DNA of 64,000 bases from Fructobacillus parabroussonetiae. GTDB lineage: Bacteria; Bacillota; Bacilli; Lactobacillales; Lactobacillaceae. Position 1 is the first letter of the stretch. Every line of letters begins with the position of its first letter. Below the pieces are notes generated by a model that was not told the origin of the DNA, ran no database searches, and saw only the letters and a list, made by a program, of their open reading frames with translations. The DNA lies in the NCBI RefSeq assembly GCF_018437265.1, contig NZ_JAAMFL010000008.1:1-64000 (forward strand), read 5' to 3'. This document shows, in pieces, positions 43,657 to 51,106 of this stretch. Made by a program: the position numbers and the translations under genes.

Positions 43657-43685
43657 TTGTTTCTTCCTGCAATCCGCGTTATGAT
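43657..43685 (+). promoter_or_regulatory. Promoter of the Nudix gene
   Basis: -35 TTGTTT (43657-43662), 17-bp spacer, -10 TATGAT (43680-43685). A divergent extended -10 for tgt (TGTTACAAT on the minus strand, hexamer at about 43620-43625) lies 35 bp away. Confidence 0.65.
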
Positions 43686-43727
43686 AACCGCAGATTTAAA
43701 AGCATGGCAATCGAAAGGAACAACAGC

Positions 43728-44237
43728 ATGGAAGAAAATTACATCGCGCGCATGCGTGCAAAAGTCGGACACGAAGGCATGATTTTTAACTCGGCTTTCG
43801 GTGTCCTTTGGAATGAGAAACACGACGCCATTCTTTTGGAAAAACGTGGTGACAGCAAGGTCGGTTATGGCTTTCCGGGAGGTTTCCTGGAATACGGCGA
43901 ATCCCCAATGCAAGCTGTCGTGCGCGAATTCAAGGAAGAAACCAACCTCGATGTTGAAGTCGTGCGCATGCTTGGTATGGCCACACACGTCAATCCAAAG
44001 AATTCTTGGGGTGATGAACAAGAAACCATTTCAATGGGCTTTGAAGTGAAGCTTGTTGACGGAAAATCCGCCGATCAACTAAAGGCTGATGGCGACGAGA
44101 CATTAGCCGTTTCCTTCGTTCCAGTAAACCCTCGCCCAACCATGTTCGTACCGGCTGCCCAAAACACCTTAGAGCGAATCTTAACGATTAATGAAGAAAA
44201 CGAACAACCCTGGCTCCGTGAACCAGCCAAAAAATAA
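43728..44237 (+). CDS. Nudix hydrolase
   Basis: A 169-residue Nudix enzyme. The Nudix box reads GGFLEYGESPMQAVVREFKE followed by ETNL, so the metal-binding REXXEE core is intact; the Gly near the end of the box is Asn. Such enzymes hydrolyse nucleoside diphosphates linked to another group; the substrate is open. The ATG at 43728 lies eight bases after AAAGGA; the ATG eight codons upstream has no site. Single-gene unit with its own promoter and terminator. Confidence 0.88.
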   Translation: MEENYIARMRAKVGHEGMIFNSAFGVLWNEKHDAILLEKRGDSKVGYGFPGGFLEYGESPMQAVVREFKEETNLDVEVVRMLGMATHVNPKNSWGDEQETISMGFEVKLVDGKSADQLKADGDETLAVSFVPVNPRPTMFVPAAQNTLERILTINEENEQPWLREPAKK

Positions 44238-44249
44238 TGATCAAAAATA

Positions 44250-44271
44250 AACCAGCGCAAGCTGGTTTTTT
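44250..44271 (+). terminator. Terminator of the Nudix gene
   Basis: AACCAGC and GCTGGTT around GCAA, followed by a T-run, 12 bp after the stop. Confidence 0.9.
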
Positions 44272-44326
44272 GATTGCGGGAGTAATCGTACATTCTCCTT
44301 TATTTTGTATAACATTTTAAAATAAC

Positions 44327-44354
44327 TTGTCAACTTTTTAAAATATGTTAATAT
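44327..44354 (+). promoter_or_regulatory. Promoter of the 6S-like RNA
   Basis: -35 TTGTCA (44327-44332), 16-bp spacer, -10 TAATAT (44349-44354). The predicted start is 44361, the first base of the closing stem of the RNA. Confidence 0.65.
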
Positions 44355-44360
44355 GATGTT

Positions 44361-44577
44361 GTCGAAAACGTGACAGTACTTCCTAGTATTTCTGTCTACC
44401 AGTATCTCGATTTATTCTCTTTTCATCTGATTACAACGAAAACAACTGGACCCAACCGTTCAGCATAATTTGGCCCCCGGTCTCATCAACCTGGGACATG
44501 AAACAAGTGATATTCCTAAAACTTTACCTGTAGTCAACCGAAAAATGCTTTGATTTCAAGCTGTCACGAGAACCGAC
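44361..44577 (+). ncRNA. ssrS: Probable 6S RNA
   Basis: No protein is encoded here, yet a promoter, a folded segment and a terminator are in line. The 5' end GTCG-AAAA-CGTGACAG (44361-44376) pairs with the 3' end CTGTCACG-AGAAC-CGAC (44561-44577) to form a closing stem with an internal loop. Between them lies a long A/U-rich region and an apical hairpin (CCC.GGT with ACC.GGG near 44474-44494). A closing stem, a large central bubble and one long arm, at about 217 nt, is the architecture of 6S RNA, which binds the RNA polymerase housekeeping holoenzyme. No signatures of tmRNA, RNase P or SRP RNA are seen. It is not a T-box or other leader of the next gene, which has its own promoter. Confidence 0.65.
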
Positions 44578-44580
44578 TAG

Positions 44581-44607
44581 AAACGACCGAGCGGTCGTTT
44601 TTGTTTT
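44581..44607 (+). terminator. Terminator of the 6S-like RNA
   Basis: AAACGACC and GGTCGTTT around GAGC, followed by TTGTTTT. It lies directly behind the closing stem of the RNA. Confidence 0.85.
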
Positions 44608-44634
44608 GATGACAAAGAGCTGATAAAGTATAAG
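44606..44634 (+). promoter_or_regulatory. Promoter of the TauE-type gene
   Basis: -35 TTGATG (44606-44611), 17-bp spacer, -10 TATAAG (44629-44634), just after the RNA terminator. Confidence 0.6.
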
Positions 44635-44670
44635 TAGAAGTACTAATCTTTTAATGAATCGAGAAAAATA

Positions 44671-45411
44671 ATGATTACCATTCTTTACGGCTTTTTAATT
44701 GGTTGTTTTGTTACCCTCATTGGTGGTGGCGGAGCGACTTTTTATCTGGGCGTGCTGACGAGCACCCTGGCGATGTCAACGGAAATGGCCGTTCCAACCT
44801 CCCTTTTCATCGCCGTCTTTGCGCTTTTTTCAGGATTTTTAACGCAGCTAAAGCTCAAAAACGTTGATTTAACCATCGGCAATCGCCTCATCTTAGTGGC
44901 CATCCCCGGCATTATCATCGGGACGGCAATCGCCAAGTTCATACCAGTAACGGTTTATCGACCAGCTGTTGGTTCCTTGCTTACCTTTATGGGCTGCCTC
45001 GTGCTCTATAAGAATCTTTTCAAAAAGAAAAAGACCCAAGTGGTCAATGAACATTCCAAAGTCGCCCTGTTATTTGGTGCACTCGCTGGTTTGATGGTTG
45101 GTTTTGGCGGTCTTTCTGGCGGCTCAGCCGTCGTTGCTGGCTTGACCATCATCGGTCTGCCAGCCGTCCGGGCAACGGGGACGACCACCTACATTCTTTG
45201 GGTGCTCGCCATTGTTGGCTTGGCAAGCCACCTTCTCGCCGGATCGCCCATCTCCTGGACAGCTGGGCTTTTTCTCATGATAGGTGGCGTCTTGGGCTCC
45301 ATCCTAACGCCACTCGTTCTTCGCCTTTTTGACCAAAAGAAATTAAACAAAGCGCTTTCGCCCTTTATCGGGCTAGTCATTATTTATTTTGGCCTGAATT
45401 TATTCTTTTAA
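44671..45411 (+). CDS. TauE/SafE-family (sulfite exporter-like) permease
   Basis: Membrane protein of 246 residues with about eight helices and the two repeated family motifs: LIGCFVTLIGGGGATFYLGV near the start and GLMVGFGGLSGGSAVVAGL in the middle. The family moves sulfonates, sulfite and related organic anions; the substrate here is unknown. The ribosome-binding site is weak (GAG eight bases upstream). It is a single-gene unit between the 6S-like RNA and the aromatic operon. Confidence 0.88.
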   Translation: MITILYGFLIGCFVTLIGGGGATFYLGVLTSTLAMSTEMAVPTSLFIAVFALFSGFLTQLKLKNVDLTIGNRLILVAIPGIIIGTAIAKFIPVTVYRPAVGSLLTFMGCLVLYKNLFKKKKTQVVNEHSKVALLFGALAGLMVGFGGLSGGSAVVAGLTIIGLPAVRATGTTTYILWVLAIVGLASHLLAGSPISWTAGLFLMIGGVLGSILTPLVLRLFDQKKLNKALSPFIGLVIIYFGLNLFF

Positions 45412-45420
45412 TAAAAGTTC

Positions 45421-45446
45421 CGCTATCCCATTCGATAGCGTTTTTT
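45421..45446 (+). terminator. Terminator of the TauE-type gene
   Basis: CGCTATC and GATAGCG around a six-base loop, followed by TTTTTT. Confidence 0.9.
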
Positions 45447-45490
45447 ATTAGATAATCACTGATTTTTATGAGTAAAAAATTAAAAAGTGC

Positions 45491-45519
45491 TTGTCAAAAA
45501 TTCATTTCCGTGTTTTAAT
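45491..45519 (+). promoter_or_regulatory. Promoter of the aromatic amino-acid operon
   Basis: -35 TTGTCA (45491-45496), 17-bp spacer and an extended -10, TG-T-TTTAAT, with the hexamer at 45514-45519. Transcription should start near 45526, giving a leader of about 275 bases before the first large gene. Confidence 0.78.
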
Positions 45520-45549
45520 AAAAACAACTTCAGGAAAGGAATTCCGAAC

Positions 45550-45609
45550 ATGAAATCAATCAACGTTACTATGATGAACCGTTATTACGGCTTTTATTAC
45601 TTTAGATAG
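45550..45609 (+). CDS. Aromatic-rich leader peptide of the aromatic operon
   Basis: An open frame of 19 codons plus TAG encodes MKSINVTMMNRYYGFYYFR. The last eight residues are Tyr-Tyr-Gly-Phe-Tyr-Tyr-Phe-Arg, so six of eight are the end products of the operon that follows. AGGA stands nine bases before the ATG within AGGAAAGGA. The stop codon touches the first of three perfect hairpins, and the third of these is a terminator. This is the classical arrangement of a ribosome-mediated attenuator, as in E. coli pheA. A chance open frame of this composition at exactly this place is unlikely. Confidence 0.85.
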   Translation: MKSINVTMMNRYYGFYYFR

Positions 45610-45780
45610 CACGTCCGGATTCGATGCGGACGTGCCGACACGTTCGCATCTAGGTAGTAAGAGTCATTTTTAACTTGGCTGACTAGGTGCACATCCTAGT
45701 CAGCGATTGATCAATTTGTTCTGGAATTTTTTTCCACACAATTCATGAGCCGACTAGGGTTTCCCTAGTCGGCCTTTTTT
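45609..45780 (+). promoter_or_regulatory. Attenuator region: three hairpins ending in a terminator
   Basis: Stem 1: GCACGTCCG (45609-45617) with CGGACGTGC (45627-45635), starting at the last base of the leader stop codon. The 3' arm can instead pair with CACGTTC (45639-45645). Stem 2: GCTGACTAGG (45678-45687) with CCTAGTCAGC (45695-45704). Stem 3: GCCGACTAGGG (45749-45759) with CCCTAGTCGGC (45763-45773), followed by C and six T: an intrinsic terminator. The 3' arm of stem 2 can pair with the 5' arm of stem 3 at 9 of 10 positions, so an antiterminator form exists. Confidence 0.82.
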
Positions 45781-45802
45781 ATTCAATAAAACAGGAGTTC
45801 TT

Positions 45803-47245
45803 ATGCAAATTAGCAACTTTCGTCTAAAATTCAGCCTTTTCCTGAACTACTTTGTTCACGGTTGTGGGCTGATCATTTTGACACAAAACCTGACACAACT
45901 TGCCAGTAACTGGCATTCAACACTAGCGACCGCTTCCTTTGTTCTTTCCGGTATTGGCATCGGCCGGCTAGCCGCTTACCTTTCCATGGGCTTCCTCTCC
46001 GACAAAGTCGGCCGTAAGAAAATTCTTCTCTTTGGGATGTTGTCTTACCTCATCTTCTTTATCGCCAGTCCAGTTAATGAGAGCATCCCAATCGCCTATG
46101 GTCTTTCGATTCTAGCCGGGATTGCCAATTCCGCCCTAGATTCAGCCGCTTACCCAATTCTTTCCGAGTTAAGGGGCAATCAAAAGGCCAACTCGGTTAG
46201 CTTAAAGGCCTTCATGTCTTCCGCGGAATTCATTCTTCCAGTCATTGTCCTAACGGCCAATCAAGAAAATTGGTGGTTCGGACTTTCCTTCCTATTGCCA
46301 GCCGTTATTTTAATGGCCAACCTCATCAATGTGACCTTTTTGACTTTCCCAAAGTCGGTAACTAAAGAGAATGAAAATATTCAAAAAGTTCAGCTGAACA
46401 CTGGTAAGAAAGTGCTCGTCACGGCCGCCTTACTCCTATACGGTTATACATCCATGGCCGTCATGATCTGGTTTACCCAGTGGATTTCCATTTTTGCAAA
46501 AAACATCGACTTTGGTAATACCACGGCCCACCTTCTCCTTTCACTCTACAGTCTTGGTTCGATTTCAGGGGTTTTGTTAACCTTAATTCTCCTTCGAATC
46601 AAGGCCGTTGCTAACCGCCTATTTCTTTTCCAAAACATCCTTTCCTTGCTCAGCCTCATCATCATTGCCTTCTCAACGCAAGAAAGTCTTTCCATGGTCG
46701 CCTGCTTCACCTTTGGCTTTTCCGCAGCAGCCGGCTTGATGCAAATGGCCCTGGCCACCCTCCTTCGACTTTACCCGAAGAAAAAGGGACTCTTAACTGG
46801 CCTCTTCTTTTCCTTTGGTTCGCTGGCCTCCTTTACCGTCCCACTCATCACTGGTTGGCTGGTGGCCCAAGGAAAGGCTAACCTGATGGTGGGCGACGTA
46901 ATTGTGGCCCTTATTGGACTAGCCGCCGCACTCATTATCCAAGCTTTCTTTCCAAAAGAAGCACCATCGTTAAAAGAAGCCCGGAAAGTGATTGATCGAA
47001 TCGATCATCAGCTGCTCCGCTTAGTCGAAAAACGTTTTCAAGCCGTCGATGCAGTCATTGCCCTTAAGCAAAAACAGGAACTACCGGTCTTGGATGCTTC
47101 AAGAGAGGAAAAAGTGCTCGAAAAGATTGCCAAAAACAGTCACAACAAAGCACTCATTTCATATAACCAAGCCATCTGGCAGACAATGATGGCACAGTCC
47201 AGAGCCTATCAAAGAGCCAAAGCACACCATAACAACAAAGAATAA
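45803..47245 (+). CDS. MFS transporter fused to AroQ chorismate mutase
   Basis: The 480-residue product combines two modules. Residues 1 to about 385 are a 12-helix major-facilitator transporter with motif A GFLSDKVGRKKILLFG after helix 2. Residues about 386-480 are an AroQ-type chorismate mutase, which turns chorismate into prephenate. By alignment to the E. coli P-protein domain, all catalytic residues are kept: R394, R411, K422, D431, R434, E435 and Q470 (equivalent to R11, R28, K39, D48, R51, E52, Q88). The mutase domain should face the cytoplasm. AGGAG stands five bases before the ATG. It is the first gene of the aromatic operon and directly follows the attenuator. No separate chorismate mutase is seen in the operon. 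The transported compound is unknown; an aromatic amino acid or precursor is likely. Confidence 0.9.
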   Translation: MQISNFRLKFSLFLNYFVHGCGLIILTQNLTQLASNWHSTLATASFVLSGIGIGRLAAYLSMGFLSDKVGRKKILLFGMLSYLIFFIASPVNESIPIAYGLSILAGIANSALDSAAYPILSELRGNQKANSVSLKAFMSSAEFILPVIVLTANQENWWFGLSFLLPAVILMANLINVTFLTFPKSVTKENENIQKVQLNTGKKVLVTAALLLYGYTSMAVMIWFTQWISIFAKNIDFGNTTAHLLLSLYSLGSISGVLLTLILLRIKAVANRLFLFQNILSLLSLIIIAFSTQESLSMVACFTFGFSAAAGLMQMALATLLRLYPKKKGLLTGLFFSFGSLASFTVPLITGWLVAQGKANLMVGDVIVALIGLAAALIIQAFFPKEAPSLKEARKVIDRIDHQLLRLVEKRFQAVDAVIALKQKQELPVLDASREEKVLEKIAKNSHNKALISYNQAIWQTMMAQSRAYQRAKAHHNNKE

Positions 47246-47262
47246 AAACAAGAGGAAAAAAC

Positions 47263-48432
47263 ATGATCAATTACTTAACTGCAGGTGAATCACACGGTCC
47301 CGAATTATCCGGCATTTTGACTGGCATCCCCGCTGGTCTTCACTTAGACATCGATGAAATCAACGCCGCACTAGCCGCCCGCCAGGGTGGTTACGGTCGT
47401 GGTAACCGTCAAAAAATTGAACACGACCAAGTCATCATCACCGGCGGTGTTCGACACGGCGTGACTTTGGGCTCACCGATTGCATTAACCGTTAAAAACC
47501 GCGACCATGCCCAGTGGTCAAAAATCATGGATCCGGTTACTCCAGCCAATGCCGAGAACACCTTACGAGCCGTCTCCCGCCCCCGGCCTGGTCATGCCGA
47601 CCTAGTCGGTGGGATGAAGTACGGCCACCGGGACATGCGAAACGTCTTGGAACGTTCATCAGCCCGTGAAACGGCCATGCAAGTAGCAGTTGGTAACATC
47701 TGCAAACAGGTCTTAGAAGCCCTGGGTGTTAAGATTGTCGGCCACGTTGAATCGATTGGTGGCATCGAAGCTGCCGGTAATCTTTCAACAGACGTGACTA
47801 CCATTGAAAAAAGTATCGAAGCCAACGACTTGCGCATTTTGGACCAAGGGAAGGTCGCTGAAATTCACCAGCGAATCGACCAGGCCAAGCGCGATGGTGA
47901 CACCCTTGGTGGGGTCATTCGCGTCGTTGCCGAAAACCTTCCCGCCGGCTTGGGTTCCTACACCTCCTGGGATACCAAGCTCGATGCCAAAGTCGCCGGC
48001 GCAGTCGTTGGTGTCAACGCCATGAAAGGCTGTGAAATTGGCGACGGCTTTGAAAACGCCGTCCGACCAGGATCGCAGGTCATGAACGAAATCGACTGGG
48101 AAAAAGGCAAGGGCTTCACCCGTAACTCCGACCACTTGGGCGGCTTTGAAGGTGGCATGACAAACGGCATGCCCGTCATCGTCAAAGCAGCCATGAAACC
48201 AATTCCAACCCTATACAAGCCCCCCCAATCGGCTGACATCAACTCAAAGGAAATCAGGAAGGCAACGGTGGAGCGATCGGATACGACCGCCATCGTCCCC
48301 GCTTCCATTGTCATCGAAGCCGTTGTCGCCATCGAATTGGCCAAGGCCATCTGTGAGACTTTCGACGGTTCCCAGATGGACCGGTTAAAAAAGCAAGTTG
48401 CCGATTACCGAAACGAGTTGCTGAACTTCTAA
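47263..48432 (+). CDS. aroC: Chorismate synthase
   Basis: Makes chorismate from 5-enolpyruvylshikimate-3-phosphate with reduced FMN. The 389-residue product shows the three family signatures: GESHGPELSGILTGIPAG, GGMKYGHRDMRNVLERSSAR (with the conserved HRD) and RSDTTAIVPASIV. AGAGG precedes the ATG. It follows the fused transporter-mutase gene after 17 bp. Confidence 0.97.
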   Translation: MINYLTAGESHGPELSGILTGIPAGLHLDIDEINAALAARQGGYGRGNRQKIEHDQVIITGGVRHGVTLGSPIALTVKNRDHAQWSKIMDPVTPANAENTLRAVSRPRPGHADLVGGMKYGHRDMRNVLERSSARETAMQVAVGNICKQVLEALGVKIVGHVESIGGIEAAGNLSTDVTTIEKSIEANDLRILDQGKVAEIHQRIDQAKRDGDTLGGVIRVVAENLPAGLGSYTSWDTKLDAKVAGAVVGVNAMKGCEIGDGFENAVRPGSQVMNEIDWEKGKGFTRNSDHLGGFEGGMTNGMPVIVKAAMKPIPTLYKPPQSADINSKEIRKATVERSDTTAIVPASIVIEAVVAIELAKAICETFDGSQMDRLKKQVADYRNELLNF

Positions 48433-48441
48433 GGAGTACTT

Positions 48442-49713
48442 ATGACAATTCCGACTTTACAAGGAACCATTCAGGTTCCTGGTGATAAATCCATCTCCCA
48501 CCGAGCCATTATCTTCGGTGCGATTGCAGAAGGCAAGACGACCGTTTCGAACTTTCTTCGTTCAAACGACTGTCTGGCCACCCTTCAGGCCTTTCGTCAG
48601 ATGGGCGTCCACATTGAAGAAGAGGGCAAGCACCTGATCATCGACGGTGTCGGTATGCAGGGCTTAAAAGAAAGCCAAGAGCCGCTAAACATGCAAAACT
48701 CTGGGACATCCACCCGCTTGCTAGCCGGGCTCTTGGCCGGCCAGCTCTTCGACAGTCAACTATTGGGCGATGCCTCCTTGTCAAAGCGCCCGATGGGCCG
48801 TGTCATCACGCCACTTTCTCAAATGAACGGCAGGATGATGGCCACAGACGGCCACTTGCCAATGGTAATCAATGGCGAGGTTCTCCATGGCATCCACTAC
48901 CGCCTGCCAATCGCCTCGGCTCAGGTCAAGTCGGCCATCATTTTGGCAGCCCTGACCGCACAGTCGGACACGACAATTGAAGAACCCCTGCCCTCCCGCG
49001 ACCACAGCGAAAAGATGCTCAAGCTCTTCTCTCCTGAGTCCATCGATAAGAAGAACCATTTGATTACCATTCATCCCGGTCACCCACTCACTGGTCAGCA
49101 AATCGAAGTCCCCGCCGACATTTCCTCGGCCGCCTTCTTCCTGGTCGCTGCTGCCATTGTGCCGGGTTCTGAGGTCACCATCGAACGCGTTGGTCTCAAC
49201 CCAACCCGTGACGGCATCATTCGTGTCTTGCAAGAAATGGGGGCTGATTTAACAATCGAAGGCATCGACCAGCCTGGCGAACCCATGGCCAACTTAACCG
49301 TCAAAGCTGGGCCTCTCAAGCCTTTTCATATAAAAGAAGCAGACATCCCCGCCCTCGTTGATGAAATTCCGGTATTAGCCCTTCTAGCAACGGCGGCTGA
49401 CGGGGTTTCTACCATCTCTGGTGCACAAGAGCTTCGAGTTAAGGAATCGGACCGTCTGACCGCCATCCGCTCGGAATTAGGAAAGCTCGGCGCTGCCATC
49501 GAAGAAAAACCGGATGGCCTGATTATCACCGGTGGCCGACCATTGCAAGTTCAAAACGCAGCACTCGACTCCTTTGGTGATCACCGGATTGCCATGACCT
49601 TACAAGTCGCTTCCCTGCTGGTTGACCAAACCGTCACCATCAAAGATGCCGACTGCATGGCTGTCTCCTACCCGACTTTTACAAGCGATTTGCACACACT
49701 CATAAAGGAATAA
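48442..49713 (+). CDS. aroA: 3-phosphoshikimate 1-carboxyvinyltransferase (EPSP synthase)
   Basis: Joins shikimate-3-phosphate and phosphoenolpyruvate. The 423-residue product has the first family motif around PGDKSISHRA, the NSGTSTRLLAGLLAG motif and RVKESDRLTAI near residue 335. GGAG precedes the ATG, 9 bp after aroC. Length and motifs are normal. Confidence 0.97.
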   Translation: MTIPTLQGTIQVPGDKSISHRAIIFGAIAEGKTTVSNFLRSNDCLATLQAFRQMGVHIEEEGKHLIIDGVGMQGLKESQEPLNMQNSGTSTRLLAGLLAGQLFDSQLLGDASLSKRPMGRVITPLSQMNGRMMATDGHLPMVINGEVLHGIHYRLPIASAQVKSAIILAALTAQSDTTIEEPLPSRDHSEKMLKLFSPESIDKKNHLITIHPGHPLTGQQIEVPADISSAAFFLVAAAIVPGSEVTIERVGLNPTRDGIIRVLQEMGADLTIEGIDQPGEPMANLTVKAGPLKPFHIKEADIPALVDEIPVLALLATAADGVSTISGAQELRVKESDRLTAIRSELGKLGAAIEEKPDGLIITGGRPLQVQNAALDSFGDHRIAMTLQVASLLVDQTVTIKDADCMAVSYPTFTSDLHTLIKE

Positions 49714-49716
49714 CTC

Positions 49717-50571
49717 ATGACCACTGTCTTTATCGACGGGCTGGGGCTGATTGGCGCTAGCCTGGCAACTTTCATCAAGAAAAACCATCCAACGACACGC
49801 ATCATCGCCAACGATTTGAATCCCGAAAACTTGCTTTATATGAAAGAGCAGGGCGTATTGGATGCTGCCAGTTCCTTTGAAGACGGTGCGAAAAACGCGG
49901 ACATCATCCTCTTGGCTTCACCCGTCGCGGCCATCTGCCTGCGGCTAAAAGAACTGGCCGACCTTTCCTTAAAAGACAACGTGCTCGTCTCAGACGTCGG
50001 TTCGTCCAAAGTCCAAATCGAAGAAAGCGCCCAGGCCCTAATGGCAAAGGGCGTCGCCTTTTTGGCCGGTCACCCGATGGCCGGCTCGCACTTAACCGGC
50101 GCCAAAAACGTGGATACAAAACGATTGGTCAACCACACCTACTTCTTAATTCAAGAAAACAGCAGTCAAGAACAGCTGAGCAGCTTTCAAAATCTGCTGT
50201 CAGCGGCTAACTTTGACTTTCGCCTTGTGGATGCGGCCAGTCACGATCAAATCGTCGCCGCCTCCTCTCATTTGCCACACATGGTCGCCTTTGCGCTCGC
50301 TTCCACGGTTAACAAGGCCCGCGAAGCCTCAGCTGTTGACTGGGGCAAGCCGGCCGCCGGTTTTCTCGATGCCACCCGAATCGCCAAAGCCGACGCCACG
50401 ATGTGGACCAGCGTCTTCTTGTCCAACCCCCAACAGATCTTAGCCTCGCTCGACGACTTTGAAAAGGAAATTGGCCGGTTAAAGCAGGCCATTGCGGATC
50501 AAAACGCCGATGCATTATTCAAGGATTTAACGACGGCTCAGGCAGCCCGCCGCCAAATGGAAAAGGAGTAA
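49717..50571 (+). CDS. tyrA: Prephenate dehydrogenase, without ACT domain
   Basis: Converts prephenate to 4-hydroxyphenylpyruvate with NAD, the tyrosine branch. The 284-residue product has the Rossmann motif GLGLIGASLA, DVGSSK and the active-site HPMAGS motif with LTGAKNVD. It ends after the catalytic domain; the C-terminal ACT regulatory domain of Bacillus-type TyrA (about 370 residues) is missing, so tyrosine feedback through that domain is not expected. It starts 3 bp after aroA. Confidence 0.93.
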   Translation: MTTVFIDGLGLIGASLATFIKKNHPTTRIIANDLNPENLLYMKEQGVLDAASSFEDGAKNADIILLASPVAAICLRLKELADLSLKDNVLVSDVGSSKVQIEESAQALMAKGVAFLAGHPMAGSHLTGAKNVDTKRLVNHTYFLIQENSSQEQLSSFQNLLSAANFDFRLVDAASHDQIVAASSHLPHMVAFALASTVNKAREASAVDWGKPAAGFLDATRIAKADATMWTSVFLSNPQQILASLDDFEKEIGRLKQAIADQNADALFKDLTTAQAARRQMEKE

Positions 50572-50574
50572 CAG

Positions 50575-51087
50575 ATGAAAAATCCAATACTGATTGGCTT
50601 CATGGGCGCCGGAAAGACAACCGTCGGCACCACCCTTGCCAAAGTCTTAGGGCAACCCTTCTATGACCTAGACGATGCCATCGAAAAACACTTGGGTCAA
50701 AGCATCCCTTCTTACTTCAACGAAAAGGGGGAAAGCGCCTTTCGACAAGTGGAAAAGGAGTTGTTAGCCCGGCACTTATCCACGGATAATGTCTTAGCAA
50801 CTGGCGGGGGCACGGCCTGCCAAGTGGTCAATCAAGCACTCTTGCGGGCAGACAAGCGTCCGGTCGTTTGGCTACAGGCCTCTGACAAAACCACGCTAGA
50901 AAACCTCTCAGCCGAAGATTGGCAAAAACGCCCCATCCTAGCTGATAAGACAGCCGAAGACCTAAGCAAACTCAAGGCTTCCCGGGAAGTCTTCTACCGA
51001 AAAACCGCTGATATCATCGTCAACGTCGACCAAAAGACACCCGAAACCATCGCAGAAGAGATTATCGACCGTCTTCAAAACGCTTGA
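50575..51087 (+). CDS. aroK: Shikimate kinase
   Basis: Phosphorylates shikimate with ATP, two steps before chorismate. The 170-residue product has the P-loop GFMGAGKTTVGT, FYDLDDAIEKHLGQSIP with the shikimate-binding Asp, the ATGGGTA motif and a lid Arg region (WQKRPIL). It follows tyrA after 3 bp. Confidence 0.95.
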   Translation: MKNPILIGFMGAGKTTVGTTLAKVLGQPFYDLDDAIEKHLGQSIPSYFNEKGESAFRQVEKELLARHLSTDNVLATGGGTACQVVNQALLRADKRPVVWLQASDKTTLENLSAEDWQKRPILADKTAEDLSKLKASREVFYRKTADIIVNVDQKTPETIAEEIIDRLQNA

Positions 51088-51106
51088 TAAAGGAAAGGAC
51101 TCGCAT

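Noticed and set aside
44361-44607. Riboswitch or T-box for the TauE-type gene
   Set aside because: The RNA ends in its own terminator and the permease gene has a separate promoter (44606-44634); the end-to-end pairing fits a free RNA better.
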